Origin: Pseudomonas marginalis
Lineage (GTDB): Bacteria > Pseudomonadota > Gammaproteobacteria > Pseudomonadales > Pseudomonadaceae
Reading direction: 5' to 3'
NCBI RefSeq assembly: GCF_024169655.1
Contig: NZ_JALJWV010000001.1
Span: forward strand, 6,058,001-6,122,000
DNA length: 64,000 nucleotides
Part shown: piece by piece, positions 10,431 to 20,850 of the stretch
How the letters are laid out: each line of letters begins with the position of its first letter
Position numbering within the stretch: the stretch's first letter is position 1
Position numbers and translations under genes: made by a program
The notes under the pieces: model-generated
Told to the model about the DNA's origin: nothing
What the model saw: only the letters and a program-made list of their open reading frames with translations
Database searches by the model: none

Positions 10431-10561
10431 AAAAAGCCCCACCCTCTGTAGGAGCGAGCTTGCTCGCGAAAAACGTAAAGGCGCCGCGTTCATCCAGAAT
10501 AAACGCGTCATCGTTGGCGTTCTTCGCGAGCAAGCTCGCTCCTACAGGGGTGGGGCTTTTT
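10431..10561. terminator. argB/pyrE bidirectional terminator with a REPIN in its loop
   Basis: The outer arms AAAAAGCCCCACCC (10431-10444) and GGGGTGGGGCTTTTT (10547-10561) form a typical intrinsic terminator between converging argB and pyrE. The space where a short loop should be is filled by a complete REPIN (10447-10546), so the inverted repeat is continuous with the REP arms. Confidence 0.8.
10447..10546. repeat. REPIN, GAGCGAGCTTGCTCGC type
   Basis: Inverted REP copies TGTAGGAGCGAGCTTGCTCG (from 10447) and its complement (to 10546) flank about 50 unique bases. It is the same family as 568-667 and is nested in the argB/pyrE terminator. Confidence 0.85.
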
Positions 10562-10573
10562 GTTGTGCGGCGG

Positions 10574-11221
10574 TTACTGGACGCCGAATTGCTCGCGGTA
10601 CGCCCGCACCGCCGGCAAATGCTGCTTGAGCTGCGGATCGTCTTCGAGGAACTGCAACACCTGGTTCAACGACACGATGCTCACCACCGGGATGCCGAAA
10701 TCGCGCTCCACTTCCTGGATCGCCGACAATTCACCATTGCCGCGCTCCTGGCGGTTCAAGGCGATCAGCACGCCTGCCGCCTTGGCACCCTCCTGGGACG
10801 CGATGATCTGCATCACTTCACGGATGGCGGTGCCTGCAGTGATCACGTCGTCGATGATCAGCACGTTGCCGGTCAGCGGCGCGCCCACCAGGCTACCGCC
10901 TTCGCCATGGGCCTTGGCTTCCTTGCGGTTGAAGCACCACGGCAGATCGCGCCCATGGTGTTCAGCCAACGCCACGGCCGTCGCGGCGGCCAGGGGGATG
11001 CCCTTGTAGGCCGGACCGAACAGAACGTCGAAGGAAATACCGCTTTCAACGATGGCTGCCGCGTAGAAACGCCCCAGCTGAGCCAGGGCCGAACCCGAGT
11101 TGAACAAGCCTGCATTGAAGAAATACGGGCTGGTGCGCCCGGACTTGAGGGTGAACTCACCGAAGCGCAAAACACCGCGATCGATGGCAAAACGAATGAA
11201 ATCGCGTTGATACGCCTGCAT
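10574..11221 (-). CDS. pyrE: orotate phosphoribosyltransferase
   Basis: This 215-residue enzyme makes orotidine 5'-phosphate from orotate and PRPP in pyrimidine synthesis. I start it at [14 protein letters not shown] (ATG 11221) because GAGG lies 9 bases before it and this matches the family's N-terminus; an upstream in-frame start would add seven unlikely residues. The PRPP-binding motif [17 protein letters not shown] and the loop [12 protein letters not shown] are present. It is divergent from crc, an arrangement conserved in Pseudomonas. Confidence 0.97.
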   Translation of the reverse strand: MQAYQRDFIRFAIDRGVLRFGEFTLKSGRTSPYFFNAGLFNSGSALAQLGRFYAAAIVESGISFDVLFGPAYKGIPLAAATAVALAEHHGRDLPWCFNRKEAKAHGEGGSLVGAPLTGNVLIIDDVITAGTAIREVMQIIASQEGAKAAGVLIALNRQERGNGELSAIQEVERDFGIPVVSIVSLNQVLQFLEDDPQLKQHLPAVRAYREQFGVQ

Positions 11222-11303
11222 GAAAAAAACCTCAGATACCACGGCTTTAGCTAATTAGGTAGACGGCGTGTATCATACACGCACGCGATTTTTGGGGCCA
11301 TTT

Positions 11304-12083
11304 ATGCGGATCATCAGTGTGAACGTTAATGGTATTCAGGCTGCAGTCGAGCGTGGTTTGCTCAGTTGGCTGCAAGCCCAGAATGCCGACGTCATCTGCC
11401 TGCAGGACACCCGCGCCTCCGCCTTTGAACTGGACGATCCAGCCTTCCAACTGGATGGCTACTTCCTTTATGCCTGCGATGCCGAAGTGCCCACCCAAGG
11501 TGGCGTGGCTTTGTACTCGCGGTTGCAACCCAAGGCGGTCATCAGCGGCCTCGGCTTCGAGACAGCCGACCGCTACGGGCGCTACCTGCAAGCCGATTTC
11601 GACAAGGTCAGCATCGCGACCTTGCTGCTCCCTTCGGGGCAGAACGGCGATGAAGACTTGAACCAGAAGTTCAAGCTAATGGACGACTTCGCCCGTTATC
11701 TGGATAAACAGCGACGCAAACGTCGCGAGTACATTTATTGTGGCTCGCTGTACGTGGCGCAACAGAAGCTGGATATCAAGAACTGGCGCGACAGCCAGCA
11801 ATCCCCGGGCTTCCTGGCGCCGGAACGGGCCTGGATGGACGAGATTGTCGGCAACATGGGCTATGTCGATGCCCTGCGCGAAGTCAGCCGTGAAGGCGAC
11901 CAGTACAGCTGGTGGCCCGACAACGAACAGGCTGAGATGCTCAACCTGGGCTGGCGTTTCGACTACCAGCTGCTGACCCCGGGTCTGCGCCGCTTTGTGC
12001 GCAGCGCACGCCTGCCGCGCCAGCCGCGCTTCTCGCAGCACGCGCCGCTGATCGTGGACTACGACTGGACACTGACCATCTGA
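11304..12083 (+). CDS. crc: catabolite repression control protein Crc
   Basis: This 259-residue protein, identical in length to P. aeruginosa Crc, stabilises Hfq-mRNA complexes that block translation of genes for less favoured carbon sources. The ExoIII/EEP fold is clear (MRIISVNVNGIQAAVERGLLS, QNADVICLQDTR). Catalytic positions of true exonuclease III are lost: the GDxN stretch reads YCGSLYVAQQ and the terminal region reads QHAPLIVDYD. This agrees with Crc having no nuclease activity. I start at ATG 11304 behind GGGG; the twelve codons upstream look non-coding. Confidence 0.96.
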   Translation: MRIISVNVNGIQAAVERGLLSWLQAQNADVICLQDTRASAFELDDPAFQLDGYFLYACDAEVPTQGGVALYSRLQPKAVISGLGFETADRYGRYLQADFDKVSIATLLLPSGQNGDEDLNQKFKLMDDFARYLDKQRRKRREYIYCGSLYVAQQKLDIKNWRDSQQSPGFLAPERAWMDEIVGNMGYVDALREVSREGDQYSWWPDNEQAEMLNLGWRFDYQLLTPGLRRFVRSARLPRQPRFSQHAPLIVDYDWTLTI

Positions 12084-12096
12084 GGTCTTTGCCCAG

Positions 12097-12135
12097 GCAC
12101 AAAAAAAACCGACATCGCTGTCGGTTTTTTTGTGC
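12097..12135. terminator. bidirectional intrinsic terminator between crc and DUF4870 gene
   Basis: There is a near-perfect palindrome with GCAC/GTGC ends, A8 and T7 tracts and a CCGACA-TCGC-TGTCGG core. It can end transcription from both sides. Confidence 0.93.
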
Positions 12136-12143
12136 GCGCCTGG

Positions 12144-12512
12144 TTACTTGATCAGCCGCCAGGTCCACGGGTAGCGGTAGGCCGTGCCGTTGTTGGCCTT
12201 GATCCCGCCAATGATCGTCAGCACCAATGCCGCGACCACCAGGATCAACATCAACAGAAAGCCGATCACCACAAACCCGAGCACCATGCAGACCAGCCAG
12301 GCGATGGCCACGGTGATCTGGAAATTCAGGGCTTCCTTGCCCTGATCATCGATCAGCGGGTCCATGTCCTTCTTGATCTGCCACAGGATCAACGGCCCCA
12401 ACAGGCTGCCGAAAGGGAACACCAACCCCAGAAACGCCGCGAAGTGACACAACATCGCCCACTGGCGCACTTCCTTGGACGGTGCCGGAACCGGCAATTG
12501 GCTGTCACTCAT
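12144..12512 (-). CDS. DUF4870 small membrane protein
   Basis: This 122-residue protein has three to four hydrophobic segments (about 18-45, 66-85 and 86-104) and the family features WAMLCHFAAFLGL near the start and KDMDPLIDDQGKEALNFQ in the middle. It fits DUF4870, a family of Tic20-like inner-membrane proteins with no assigned function. It lies 22 bases downstream of rph on the same strand and may be cotranscribed with it. Confidence 0.85.
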   Translation of the reverse strand: MSDSQLPVPAPSKEVRQWAMLCHFAAFLGLVFPFGSLLGPLILWQIKKDMDPLIDDQGKEALNFQITVAIAWLVCMVLGFVVIGFLLMLILVVAALVLTIIGGIKANNGTAYRYPWTWRLIK

Positions 12513-12534
12513 GGCGCTTCTCCTTGAAGCTGGC

Positions 12535-13257
12535 TCAGTCGGCCAGCGCGGCGTTCTGCAGCTCGAAAATCTCGGTCATGCCTTTCTGCGCCAGGGCCAG
12601 CATGGCATTCAGCTCTGCCGGCTGGAATGGCGCACCTTCGGCGGTACCCTGCACTTCGATGAAACCACCGGTGCTGGTCATCACCACGTTCAGGTCGGTC
12701 TCGGCGGCCGAGTCTTCCAGGTAGTCCAGGTCCAGCACAGGCTCGCCCTGGTACATGCCCACCGACACAGCGGCGATCATCTGCTTGAGCGGGTCGCCGC
12801 CCTTCAGGCCGCCACGTTTCTTGATCACTTTCAGCGCGTCGACGAGTGCAACCATGGCACCGGTGATGGAGGCAGTACGCGTGCCGCCGTCGGCCTGGAT
12901 CACGTCGCAGTCGACATACAGGGTCACGTCGCCCAGCTTGGACATGTCCAGCGCAGCGCGCAACGAACGGCCGATCAGGCGCTGGATTTCCAGGGTACGG
13001 CCGCCTTGCTTGCCACGGCTGGCTTCACGCTGGTTACGCTCGCCGGTGGCACGCGGCAGCATGCCGTATTCGGCGGTCAACCAACCCTGGCCCTGGCCCT
13101 TGAGGAAACGCGGCACGCCGTTTTCGACGCTGACGGTGCAGATCACCTTGGTATCGCCAAACTCGACCAGTACAGATCCCTCGGCGTGTTTGGTGTAGTT
13201 GCGGGTGATGCGGATCGAGCGGAGCTGATCGGCAGCGCGACCACTTGGACGTTTCAT
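12535..13257 (-). CDS. rph: ribonuclease PH
   Basis: This 240-residue phosphorolytic 3'-5' exoribonuclease trims tRNA precursors and structured RNA 3' ends. I start at [16 protein letters not shown] (ATG 13257), the conserved family start; the thirteen codons upstream are not conserved-type. The phosphate-site region [20 protein letters not shown] and the [10 protein letters not shown] and [17 protein letters not shown] segments are present. It is divergent from yicC, with a 229-base gap that holds both promoters and no gene. Confidence 0.97.
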   Translation of the reverse strand: MKRPSGRAADQLRSIRITRNYTKHAEGSVLVEFGDTKVICTVSVENGVPRFLKGQGQGWLTAEYGMLPRATGERNQREASRGKQGGRTLEIQRLIGRSLRAALDMSKLGDVTLYVDCDVIQADGGTRTASITGAMVALVDALKVIKKRGGLKGGDPLKQMIAAVSVGMYQGEPVLDLDYLEDSAAETDLNVVMTSTGGFIEVQGTAEGAPFQPAELNAMLALAQKGMTEIFELQNAALAD

Positions 13258-13486
13258 AGGGGATACCTGTACGGAGGACGAAAAACTGCCGAGCATTATA
13301 GAGCCGCGAGCCGATTCGGGGCACGTCTAAAAAATCCGGTTACGAATCGTCGACTGGCGGTGCTTTGTCAGTGCCAGGGTTTGGGGCCAATCGTCCCACT
13401 GCGCTACACTCCTGCGCCTTCGCAGCCTGTCGGCTTCAATTTACCTATCAGCCCGCTATCGCGGGACTGCAACGCGAGGTACCTCC

Positions 13487-14981
<1,495 letters not shown>

Positions 14982-15052
14982 TTAGCTCTTCCCAAAATAG
15001 CTGCGAGGGCCTTACATTGGCACTTGCAGCGGTTTTGCGAGGGCCTGGGAGA

Positions 15053-15086
15053 AATCAGCGCTTCCCTAAACGCTGGTGATTTTTTA
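15053..15086 (+). terminator. possible weak intrinsic terminator after gmk
   Basis: A short stem CAGCG / CGCTG, with AATC/GATT beyond a bulge, is followed by T6. It sits in the 167-base gap between gmk and rpoZ. The imperfect stem suggests partial termination, with an rpoZ promoter just downstream. Confidence 0.4.
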
Positions 15087-15148
15087 AACTGTTTAGTCCG
15101 CTCGCCCAACCGGGCAGCGCGCATCTTGCATTCGCTCCGAGGAATATC

Positions 15149-15412
15149 ATGGCCCGCGTAACCGTTGAAGACTGCCTAGACCACGTGGCAAACCGCTTTG
15201 AGCTGGTCATGCTCTCTACCAAGCGTGCCCGTCAACTGGCCACTGGCGGCAAAGAGCCCCTGGTCCAGTGGGAAAACGACAAGCCTACCGTTGTCGCCCT
15301 GCGTGAAATCGCTGAAGGCCTGATGAGCTACGAGTTCATCGCCAACGCCGAAATCGTTGAAGACGAACCGCTGTTTGCCGCGTTCGAAGGCGAGTCCAAC
15401 GAGGACGCCTAA
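15149..15412 (+). CDS. rpoZ: DNA-directed RNA polymerase omega subunit
   Basis: This 87-residue protein starts [20 protein letters not shown] and has the conserved [16 protein letters not shown] segment that clasps the beta' subunit and forms part of the ppGpp site 1 in proteobacteria. GAGG precedes the ATG by 7 bases. The gene is followed after 60 bases by spoT, the standard rpoZ-spoT pairing. Confidence 0.98.
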   Translation: MARVTVEDCLDHVANRFELVMLSTKRARQLATGGKEPLVQWENDKPTVVALREIAEGLMSYEFIANAEIVEDEPLFAAFEGESNEDA

Positions 15413-15472
15413 GCCTATGCCTGGTCGACGTAGCACGGCACGGTGTCAATGCCCGCGGCAGGAGCTCATCCT

Positions 15473-17578
15473 TTGCCGAGCATAGACGCCCTCGCCGATC
15501 GCTTATCGACCTACCTCGGCCCAGACCAGGTCAACCTGGTCCGCCGAGCGTATTTCTACGCCGAACAAGCCCACGACGGCCAACGCCGCCGCAGCGGCGA
15601 GGCGTATGTCACCCATCCTCTTGCGGTGGCCAATATTCTGGCCGACATGCACATGGACCATCAGAGCCTGATGGCCGCGATGCTGCATGACGTGATCGAA
15701 GACACCGGCATCGCCAAAGAAGCGCTCTGCGCGCAATTTGGCGACACCGTGGCCGAACTGGTCGATGGGGTCAGCAAACTGACCCAGATGAACTTCGAGA
15801 CCAAGGCCGAAGCCCAGGCGGAAAACTTCCAGAAGATGGCGATGGCCATGGCCCGGGATATCCGGGTGATTCTGGTCAAGCTCGCCGACCGGCTGCACAA
15901 CATGCGCACGCTGGAAGTGCTGTCCGGCGAAAAACGCCGGCGCATCGCCAAGGAAACGCTGGAAATCTACGCGCCCATCGCCAACCGGCTGGGCATGCAC
16001 GCCATTCGTATCGAATTCGAAGACCTCGGTTTCAAGGCCATGTACCCGATGCGTTCGGCGCGCATCTACCAGGCGGTCAAGCGCGCCCGGGGCAACCGCA
16101 AGGAAATCGTCAACAAGATCGAAGAGTCCCTGAGCCATTGCCTGGCGATCGACGAGATCGAGGGCGAGGTCAGCGGGCGGCAGAAGCACATCTACGGCAT
16201 CTACAAGAAGATGCGCGGCAAGCGCCGGGCCTTCAACGAGATCATGGACGTGTATGCGTTCCGGATCATCGTCGACAAGGTCGACACCTGCTACCGCGTA
16301 CTGGGCGCTGTACATAATTTGTACAAACCCCTGCCGGGACGCTTCAAGGACTACATTGCCATTCCCAAGGCCAACGGCTATCAGTCGCTGCATACCACGC
16401 TGTTCGGTATGCATGGGGTGCCGATCGAGATCCAGATCCGCACTCGGGAAATGGAAGAGATGGCCAACAACGGCATCGCCGCCCATTGGCTGTACAAGTC
16501 CAGCGGCGACGAGCAGTCCAAAGGCACCCACGCCCGCGCCCGCCAGTGGGTCAAAGGCGTGCTGGAAATGCAGCAACGTGCGGGCAACTCCCTGGAATTC
16601 ATCGAAAGCGTGAAGATCGACCTGTTCCCGGACGAGGTCTACGTGTTCACGCCCAAGGGCCGGATCATGGAGCTGCCAAAAGGCTCCACGGCGGTCGACT
16701 TTGCCTACGCCGTACACACCGATGTCGGCAACAGTTGCATCGCCTGCCGCATCAACCGGCGCCTGGCCCCGCTGTCGGAACCGCTGCAAAGCGGCTCCAC
16801 CGTGGAGATCGTCAGCGCACCGGGCGCCCGGCCGAACCCGGCATGGCTCAACTTCGTGGTCACCGGCAAGGCGCGTACTCATATTCGTCACGCCTTGAAA
16901 CTGCAGCGCCGCTCCGAGTCCATCAGCCTGGGCGAACGCTTGTTGAACAAGGTGCTCAACGGTTTCGACAGCGCCCTGGAGAAGATCCCCGGCGAACGCG
17001 TGCAAGCGATGCTCAACGAGTACCGCCAGGAAACCATCGAAGACCTGCTCGAAGACATCGGCCTGGGCAACCGCATGGCCTATGTGGTCGCCCGTCGCCT
17101 GCTCGGCGAAGGCGAGCAATTGCCAAGCCCGGAAGGTCCGCTGGCGATTCGCGGCACCGAGGGCCTGGTGCTCAGCTACGCCAAGTGCTGCACGCCGATC
17201 CCGGGCGACCCGATTGTCGGTCACCTGTCGGCGGGCAAAGGCATGGTGGTCCACCTGGACAACTGCCGCAATATCAGCGAAATCCGCCACAACCCGGAAA
17301 AATGCATCCAGCTCTCGTGGGCCAAGGATGTCACCGGTGAATTCAACGTCGAGCTGCGGGTAGAGCTGGAGCACCAACGCGGCCTGATCGCCCTGCTGGC
17401 CAGCAGCGTCAACGCGGCCGACGGCAATATCGAAAAAATCAGCATGGACGAGCGCGATGGTCGCATCAGCGTGGTCCAACTGGTGGTCAGCGTACACGAC
17501 CGCGTACACCTGGCCCGCGTGATCAAGAAACTGCGCGCCTTGACCGGTGTGATCCGCATCACCCGCATGCGTGCATAG
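15473..17578 (+). CDS. spoT: bifunctional (p)ppGpp synthetase/hydrolase SpoT
   Basis: This 701-residue RelA/SpoT-homologue makes and degrades the stringent-response alarmone. I choose the TTG at 15473, because AGGAG lies 8 bases before it and the resulting length equals the 701 residues of P. aeruginosa SpoT; GTG 15443 and ATG 15449 in frame lack a ribosome site. The HD hydrolase has H48 and H72-D73 (MLHDVIEDT) and HNMRTLEVL. The synthetase has GRFKDYIAIPKANGYQSLH. TGS (VYVFTPKGRIMELPKGSTAV), a zinc-finger-type region with YAKCCTPIPGD, and a C-terminal ACT domain follow. Confidence 0.96.
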   Translation: MPSIDALADRLSTYLGPDQVNLVRRAYFYAEQAHDGQRRRSGEAYVTHPLAVANILADMHMDHQSLMAAMLHDVIEDTGIAKEALCAQFGDTVAELVDGVSKLTQMNFETKAEAQAENFQKMAMAMARDIRVILVKLADRLHNMRTLEVLSGEKRRRIAKETLEIYAPIANRLGMHAIRIEFEDLGFKAMYPMRSARIYQAVKRARGNRKEIVNKIEESLSHCLAIDEIEGEVSGRQKHIYGIYKKMRGKRRAFNEIMDVYAFRIIVDKVDTCYRVLGAVHNLYKPLPGRFKDYIAIPKANGYQSLHTTLFGMHGVPIEIQIRTREMEEMANNGIAAHWLYKSSGDEQSKGTHARARQWVKGVLEMQQRAGNSLEFIESVKIDLFPDEVYVFTPKGRIMELPKGSTAVDFAYAVHTDVGNSCIACRINRRLAPLSEPLQSGSTVEIVSAPGARPNPAWLNFVVTGKARTHIRHALKLQRRSESISLGERLLNKVLNGFDSALEKIPGERVQAMLNEYRQETIEDLLEDIGLGNRMAYVVARRLLGEGEQLPSPEGPLAIRGTEGLVLSYAKCCTPIPGDPIVGHLSAGKGMVVHLDNCRNISEIRHNPEKCIQLSWAKDVTGEFNVELRVELEHQRGLIALLASSVNAADGNIEKISMDERDGRISVVQLVVSVHDRVHLARVIKKLRALTGVIRITRMRA

Positions 17579-17602
17579 CCCACCTCTTACAAGGAGTCAT
17601 TC

Positions 17603-17983
17603 ATGACCAAGACTGTTATCACCAGCGACAAAGCCCCAGCCGCCATCGGCACCTACTCCCAGGCGATCAAGGCGGGCAACACCGTCTACATGTCCGGCCA
17701 GATCCCGCTGGACCCAAAGACCATGGAACTGGTTGAAGGCTTCGAAGCACAAACCGTACAGGTCTTCGAAAACCTCAAGTCGGTCGCCGAAGCTGCCGGT
17801 GGTTCGTTCAAGGACATCGTCAAGCTGAACATCTTCCTCACCGACCTGAGCCACTTCGCCAAGGTCAACGAGATCATGGGCAAGTACTTCGAACAGCCTT
17901 ACCCAGCCCGCGCCGCCATCGGCGTTGCTGCCCTGCCAAAGGGCGCACAGGTTGAGATGGACGCGATTCTGGTCATCGAGTAA
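17603..17983 (+). CDS. ridA: RidA-family enamine/imine deaminase
   Basis: This 126-residue YjgF/YER057c/UK114-family protein hydrolyses reactive enamine/imine intermediates such as 2-aminoacrylate released by PLP enzymes. Family signatures are [20 protein letters not shown] near the start and [20 protein letters not shown] with the substrate-contact arginine near the end. AAGGAG precedes the ATG. It lies 24 bases behind spoT, an order conserved in many gammaproteobacteria. Confidence 0.96.
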   Translation: MTKTVITSDKAPAAIGTYSQAIKAGNTVYMSGQIPLDPKTMELVEGFEAQTVQVFENLKSVAEAAGGSFKDIVKLNIFLTDLSHFAKVNEIMGKYFEQPYPARAAIGVAALPKGAQVEMDAILVIE

Positions 17984-17990
17984 AACACCC

Positions 17991-18014
17991 GGCGCAGCCT
18001 CCACAGGCTGCGCC
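17991..18014 (+). terminator. hairpin after ridA
   Basis: There is a perfect 9-base stem GGCGCAGCC / GGCTGCGCC with a 6-base loop, 7 bases past the ridA stop and followed at some distance by TTTT. It is probably the terminator of the spoT-ridA transcript. Confidence 0.7.
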
Positions 18015-18036
18015 GACTTCGTTTTAAAAGGATTTC

Positions 18037-18783
18037 ATGATGCGCAAAGCGCTAGTAGCCTCTTCGTTGCTCGCCCTGTTGCTCGGCGGCTGCGCCAGCA
18101 ACCCTGCCGACCTGGATGTGAGCGGCACCTGGATCAACCAGGTTGCCATCGACGCGGCAGCCAAGGGCGGCCCTTTGCGTGAAGCACTGCAGAGCTTTGG
18201 TCCGAACCTCGAATGGGACGTCAACACCAAGGCTTTGCAGGCCCGCTACTACAACGGTTTTGAAGTAGCGGAAGGCAAGTTGCTCAGTGAGAAGCCTGGC
18301 GCCTGGAGCGTCGACTTTTACGGCAGCGCCGCCACTGAACTCAAGCGCAAAAGCAGGCAACTGCTGCAAGTGGCCAACGACAATGAGCCCGAACAGCTGT
18401 TTGCCCGCGCCAAGGAACCCGCACCGGAAGGCGCGCCATTGGGCGCCAACTTCGAGCGCGCGCTGTACGCCGCTTATATGGGCGGCGACTGGAAAATAGC
18501 CAGCGGCAATGGTGAAGGCGCCATCGTGCAGTTCCAGGCCAACGGCCAAGTCGCCGGCCTGCCGGGCGCCGATCGATATTCGTTGTGCCTGGCGGGTGAT
18601 TGCGCCTCCATGAGCGGCGGCTACGACAGCATGTGGCTGCAACAGCACGGCGTGGGTAATCCGTGGATCTTTGCACGCAAGGGCAAGCAACTGGAAATCT
18701 TCCAGGCGATCAACACCGCGCAGGCTGATGAAGTGCCCTCGTTTACACCAGGGCCACGCCAGTGGTTACTGGAAAAACAATAA
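18037..18783 (+). CDS. putative outer-membrane lipoprotein, unknown function
   Basis: This 248-residue protein has a lipoprotein signal (MMRKALVASSLLALLLGGC; lipobox LGGC with the lipidated cysteine at about 19). After cleavage the mature protein is soluble-looking, with an even spread of charged residues and two cysteines in SLCLAGDCASM that could form a disulfide. I recognise no domain. Its position behind spoT-ridA corresponds to P. aeruginosa PA5340, a conserved hypothetical. The start could also be the second ATG (18040). Confidence 0.8.
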   Translation: MMRKALVASSLLALLLGGCASNPADLDVSGTWINQVAIDAAAKGGPLREALQSFGPNLEWDVNTKALQARYYNGFEVAEGKLLSEKPGAWSVDFYGSAATELKRKSRQLLQVANDNEPEQLFARAKEPAPEGAPLGANFERALYAAYMGGDWKIASGNGEGAIVQFQANGQVAGLPGADRYSLCLAGDCASMSGGYDSMWLQQHGVGNPWIFARKGKQLEIFQAINTAQADEVPSFTPGPRQWLLEKQ

Positions 18784-18804
18784 CCGCCATCACACAGATC
18801 TGAA

Positions 18805-18830
18805 TGTGGGAGGAGCTTGCTCCCTCCCAC
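18805..18830. repeat. single REP element
   Basis: TGTGGGAGGAGCTTGCTCCC followed by TCCCAC forms one imperfect palindrome without an inverted partner. It lies between the converging lipoprotein and epimerase-like genes, where it may also help end transcription. Confidence 0.65.
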
Positions 18831-18846
18831 CCTTTCTGAACGCGGC

Positions 18847-19698
18847 TCAGCCCTTCAGGATCGCCGCATAGCCTTCACGATAACTCGGATACGTCGGCAC
18901 CCAGCCCAACGCCTTCGCCCGGGCGTTGCTGCATTGCTTGCTCCCGGCACGGCGCACACTGGCGTCCTCGGACCACTGCGTCACACCCAGGTAATCGCGC
19001 AACCAGGCCACCACCTCGGCCAGCGGCGCCGGCGCGTCATCAACACCGATATAGATCTGATCCAGCGAACCGCCCTGCTCCACATGCCGCAACAAAAACG
19101 CCAGCAGGCCCGCCGCATCATCGGCGTGAATCCGATTGCCATATAAGGGCGGATCGATCGCCACGCGATAACCCTGGCGCACCTGAGTCAGCAGCCACTC
19201 ACGGCCCGGCCCATAGATCCCCGTCAACCGCACGATGCTCGCCGGAATGCCGCTGTTCAGCGCCACTTGCTCGGCCTCCAGCATCACCTGCCCGGAATAG
19301 CCTTTTGCCTGGGTCTCAGACGTCTCGTCGACCCATTCGCCCTGCTGCTGCCCATACACACTGCTGCTGGACACAAATAGCAGATGCTTGGGCTCCTGGC
19401 CGTAATCCGTCAACCACTCCAACACATGCTGCAACCCTTGCACATACGCGGCGCGATAACCGGCTTCGTCGTGATCCGTCGCCGCCGCGCAATACACCAG
19501 GTAATCCACCCCGCCAATCGGCCAGGTGTCAGGGCAATCCTTATTGAACAGGTCACCGGCAATGCCGATCACGCCGTCGGGCAGGCGCGAAATATCGCGC
19601 CGCAGGCCATGAACCTCCCATTCCGAGGCGAGTAATTGGCTGGCCAGCCGGCTCCCCACATCGCCACAACCGGCAATCACAACAGAAGGCGCAGACAT
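18847..19698 (-). CDS. NAD(P)-binding SDR/epimerase-fold protein
   Basis: This 283-residue protein begins MSAPSVVIAGCGDVGSRLA, an N-terminal Rossmann dinucleotide site GxGxxG (GCGDVG), and continues with LLFVSSSSVYGQQQGEWVDE, which holds the extended-SDR active-site Y-x-x-x-K-like region (YSGQVMLEAE), and RLTGIYGPGRE. It resembles the YeeZ-type NAD-dependent epimerase/dehydratase-like proteins, whose substrate is unknown. I chose ATG 19698 as it places the GxGxxG at the usual N-terminal distance. It is divergent from exbB. Confidence 0.8.
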   Translation of the reverse strand: MSAPSVVIAGCGDVGSRLASQLLASEWEVHGLRRDISRLPDGVIGIAGDLFNKDCPDTWPIGGVDYLVYCAAATDHDEAGYRAAYVQGLQHVLEWLTDYGQEPKHLLFVSSSSVYGQQQGEWVDETSETQAKGYSGQVMLEAEQVALNSGIPASIVRLTGIYGPGREWLLTQVRQGYRVAIDPPLYGNRIHADDAAGLLAFLLRHVEQGGSLDQIYIGVDDAPAPLAEVVAWLRDYLGVTQWSEDASVRRAGSKQCSNARAKALGWVPTYPSYREGYAAILKG

Positions 19699-19787
19699 CA
19701 CAAAACTCCGAACTGAAAGGTCTAGATTAGCCGTCACAAGAGACCAGCGGCCAGAAAAAGGGCAAATAAAGTTACTGCATTGCTTCT

Positions 19788-19806
19788 GTTAACAAGAATT
19801 ACTTGC
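19788..19806 (-). promoter_or_regulatory. Fur-box-like operator upstream of exbB
   Basis: The minus strand reads GCAAGTAATTCTTGTTAAC, which agrees at about 14 of 19 positions with GCAAATAATTCTCATTTGC-type Fur boxes of pseudomonads. It lies about 80 bases ahead of the exbB-exbD-tonB operon, where iron control is expected. Confidence 0.45.
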
Positions 19807-19887
19807 AATAATAACGACCCATTTGTCCTCGACCTCATAGGGTCTGGAAGGACGATCACTCATTTTTTTCTCTTAGGTCCGGCCAGC

Positions 19888-20844
19888 ATGACACGTCATA
19901 CAAACCCCGCTTCGCCAACCAGGCTTCACAGTCCGTCTCGCGCCTGGCGCGCGATTGCTGCGTTGCTGTTCAGCGTACTGCTGGCACCGACCGCCGCATT
20001 CGCTGATGCCACCGCACCGGCTGCTCCAGTTGCTGCCGAACAAAATGCTGCCGCCCCCGCCGCAGCGCCGGCCCAGGCTGCAGCGCCGGCCACCGCCGAC
20101 GAACCCGGCGTAGTGCTGGAAGAGAACAACACCCTCGGCATGGCCCACGACCTGTCGCCGTGGGGCATGTACCAAAACGCCGACGTGGTGGTGAAAGCCG
20201 TGATGATCGGCCTGGCCATCGCCTCGATCATCACTTGGACCATCTGGATCGCCAAAGGCTTCGAGCTGCTGGGCGCCAAGCGCCGCCTGCGCGGCGAAAT
20301 CGTCCACCTGAAAAAGGCCACCACCCTCAGGGAAGCGAGCGAGAGCGCGACCAAGAAGGGCACCCTGGCCAATACGCTGGTACACGACGCGCTGGAAGAA
20401 ATGCGCCTGTCGGCCAACACCCGCGAAAAAGAAGGTATCAAGGAGCGCGTGGCGTTCCGTCTGGAGCGCCTGGTGGCAGCCTGCGGTCGTAACATGAGCA
20501 GCGGCACCGGCGTGCTGGCGACCATCGGCTCCACTGCGCCGTTCGTCGGCCTGTTCGGCACCGTGTGGGGCATCATGAACAGCTTCATCGGCATCGCCAA
20601 AACCCAGACCACCAACCTCGCCGTCGTCGCTCCCGGCATCGCCGAAGCCCTGCTGGCGACCGCCCTGGGCCTGGTTGCCGCGATTCCTGCGGTGGTGATC
20701 TACAACGTCTTCGCCCGTTCGATTGCCGGCTACAAGGCCCAGGTATCGGACGCGTCGGCAGAAGTCTTGCTGCTGGTCAGCCGCGACCTCGATCACCTGC
20801 CTACCGAGCGCAGCTCGCAACCGCACATGGTGAAAGTGGGGTAA
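19888..20844 (+). CDS. exbB: TonB-system inner-membrane proton channel subunit ExbB
   Basis: This 318-residue member of the MotA/TolQ/ExbB family uses the proton-motive force with ExbD to energise TonB. I chose ATG 19888 (MTRHTNPASPTRLHSPSRAW), which gives a signal peptide (IAALLFSVLLAPTAAFA) and an alanine/proline-rich periplasmic extension seen in Pseudomonas ExbB1 proteins; in-frame upstream codons look non-coding. Three membrane segments follow, the last two in GTGVLATIGSTAPFVGLFGT and IAEALLATALGLVAAIPAVV. It is the first gene of exbB-exbD-tonB. Confidence 0.95.
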   Translation: MTRHTNPASPTRLHSPSRAWRAIAALLFSVLLAPTAAFADATAPAAPVAAEQNAAAPAAAPAQAAAPATADEPGVVLEENNTLGMAHDLSPWGMYQNADVVVKAVMIGLAIASIITWTIWIAKGFELLGAKRRLRGEIVHLKKATTLREASESATKKGTLANTLVHDALEEMRLSANTREKEGIKERVAFRLERLVAACGRNMSSGTGVLATIGSTAPFVGLFGTVWGIMNSFIGIAKTQTTNLAVVAPGIAEALLATALGLVAAIPAVVIYNVFARSIAGYKAQVSDASAEVLLLVSRDLDHLPTERSSQPHMVKVG

Positions 20845-20850
20845 TCGGCC

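Noticed and set aside
11304-12083. Active exonuclease III
   Set aside because: The fold is present but the catalytic Asp/Asn and terminal Asp-His contexts are lost, and length and pyrE neighbour identify it as Crc.
15503-17509. 668-codon minus-strand frame antisense to spoT
   Set aside because: It is a shadow of spoT, with no recognisable protein features.
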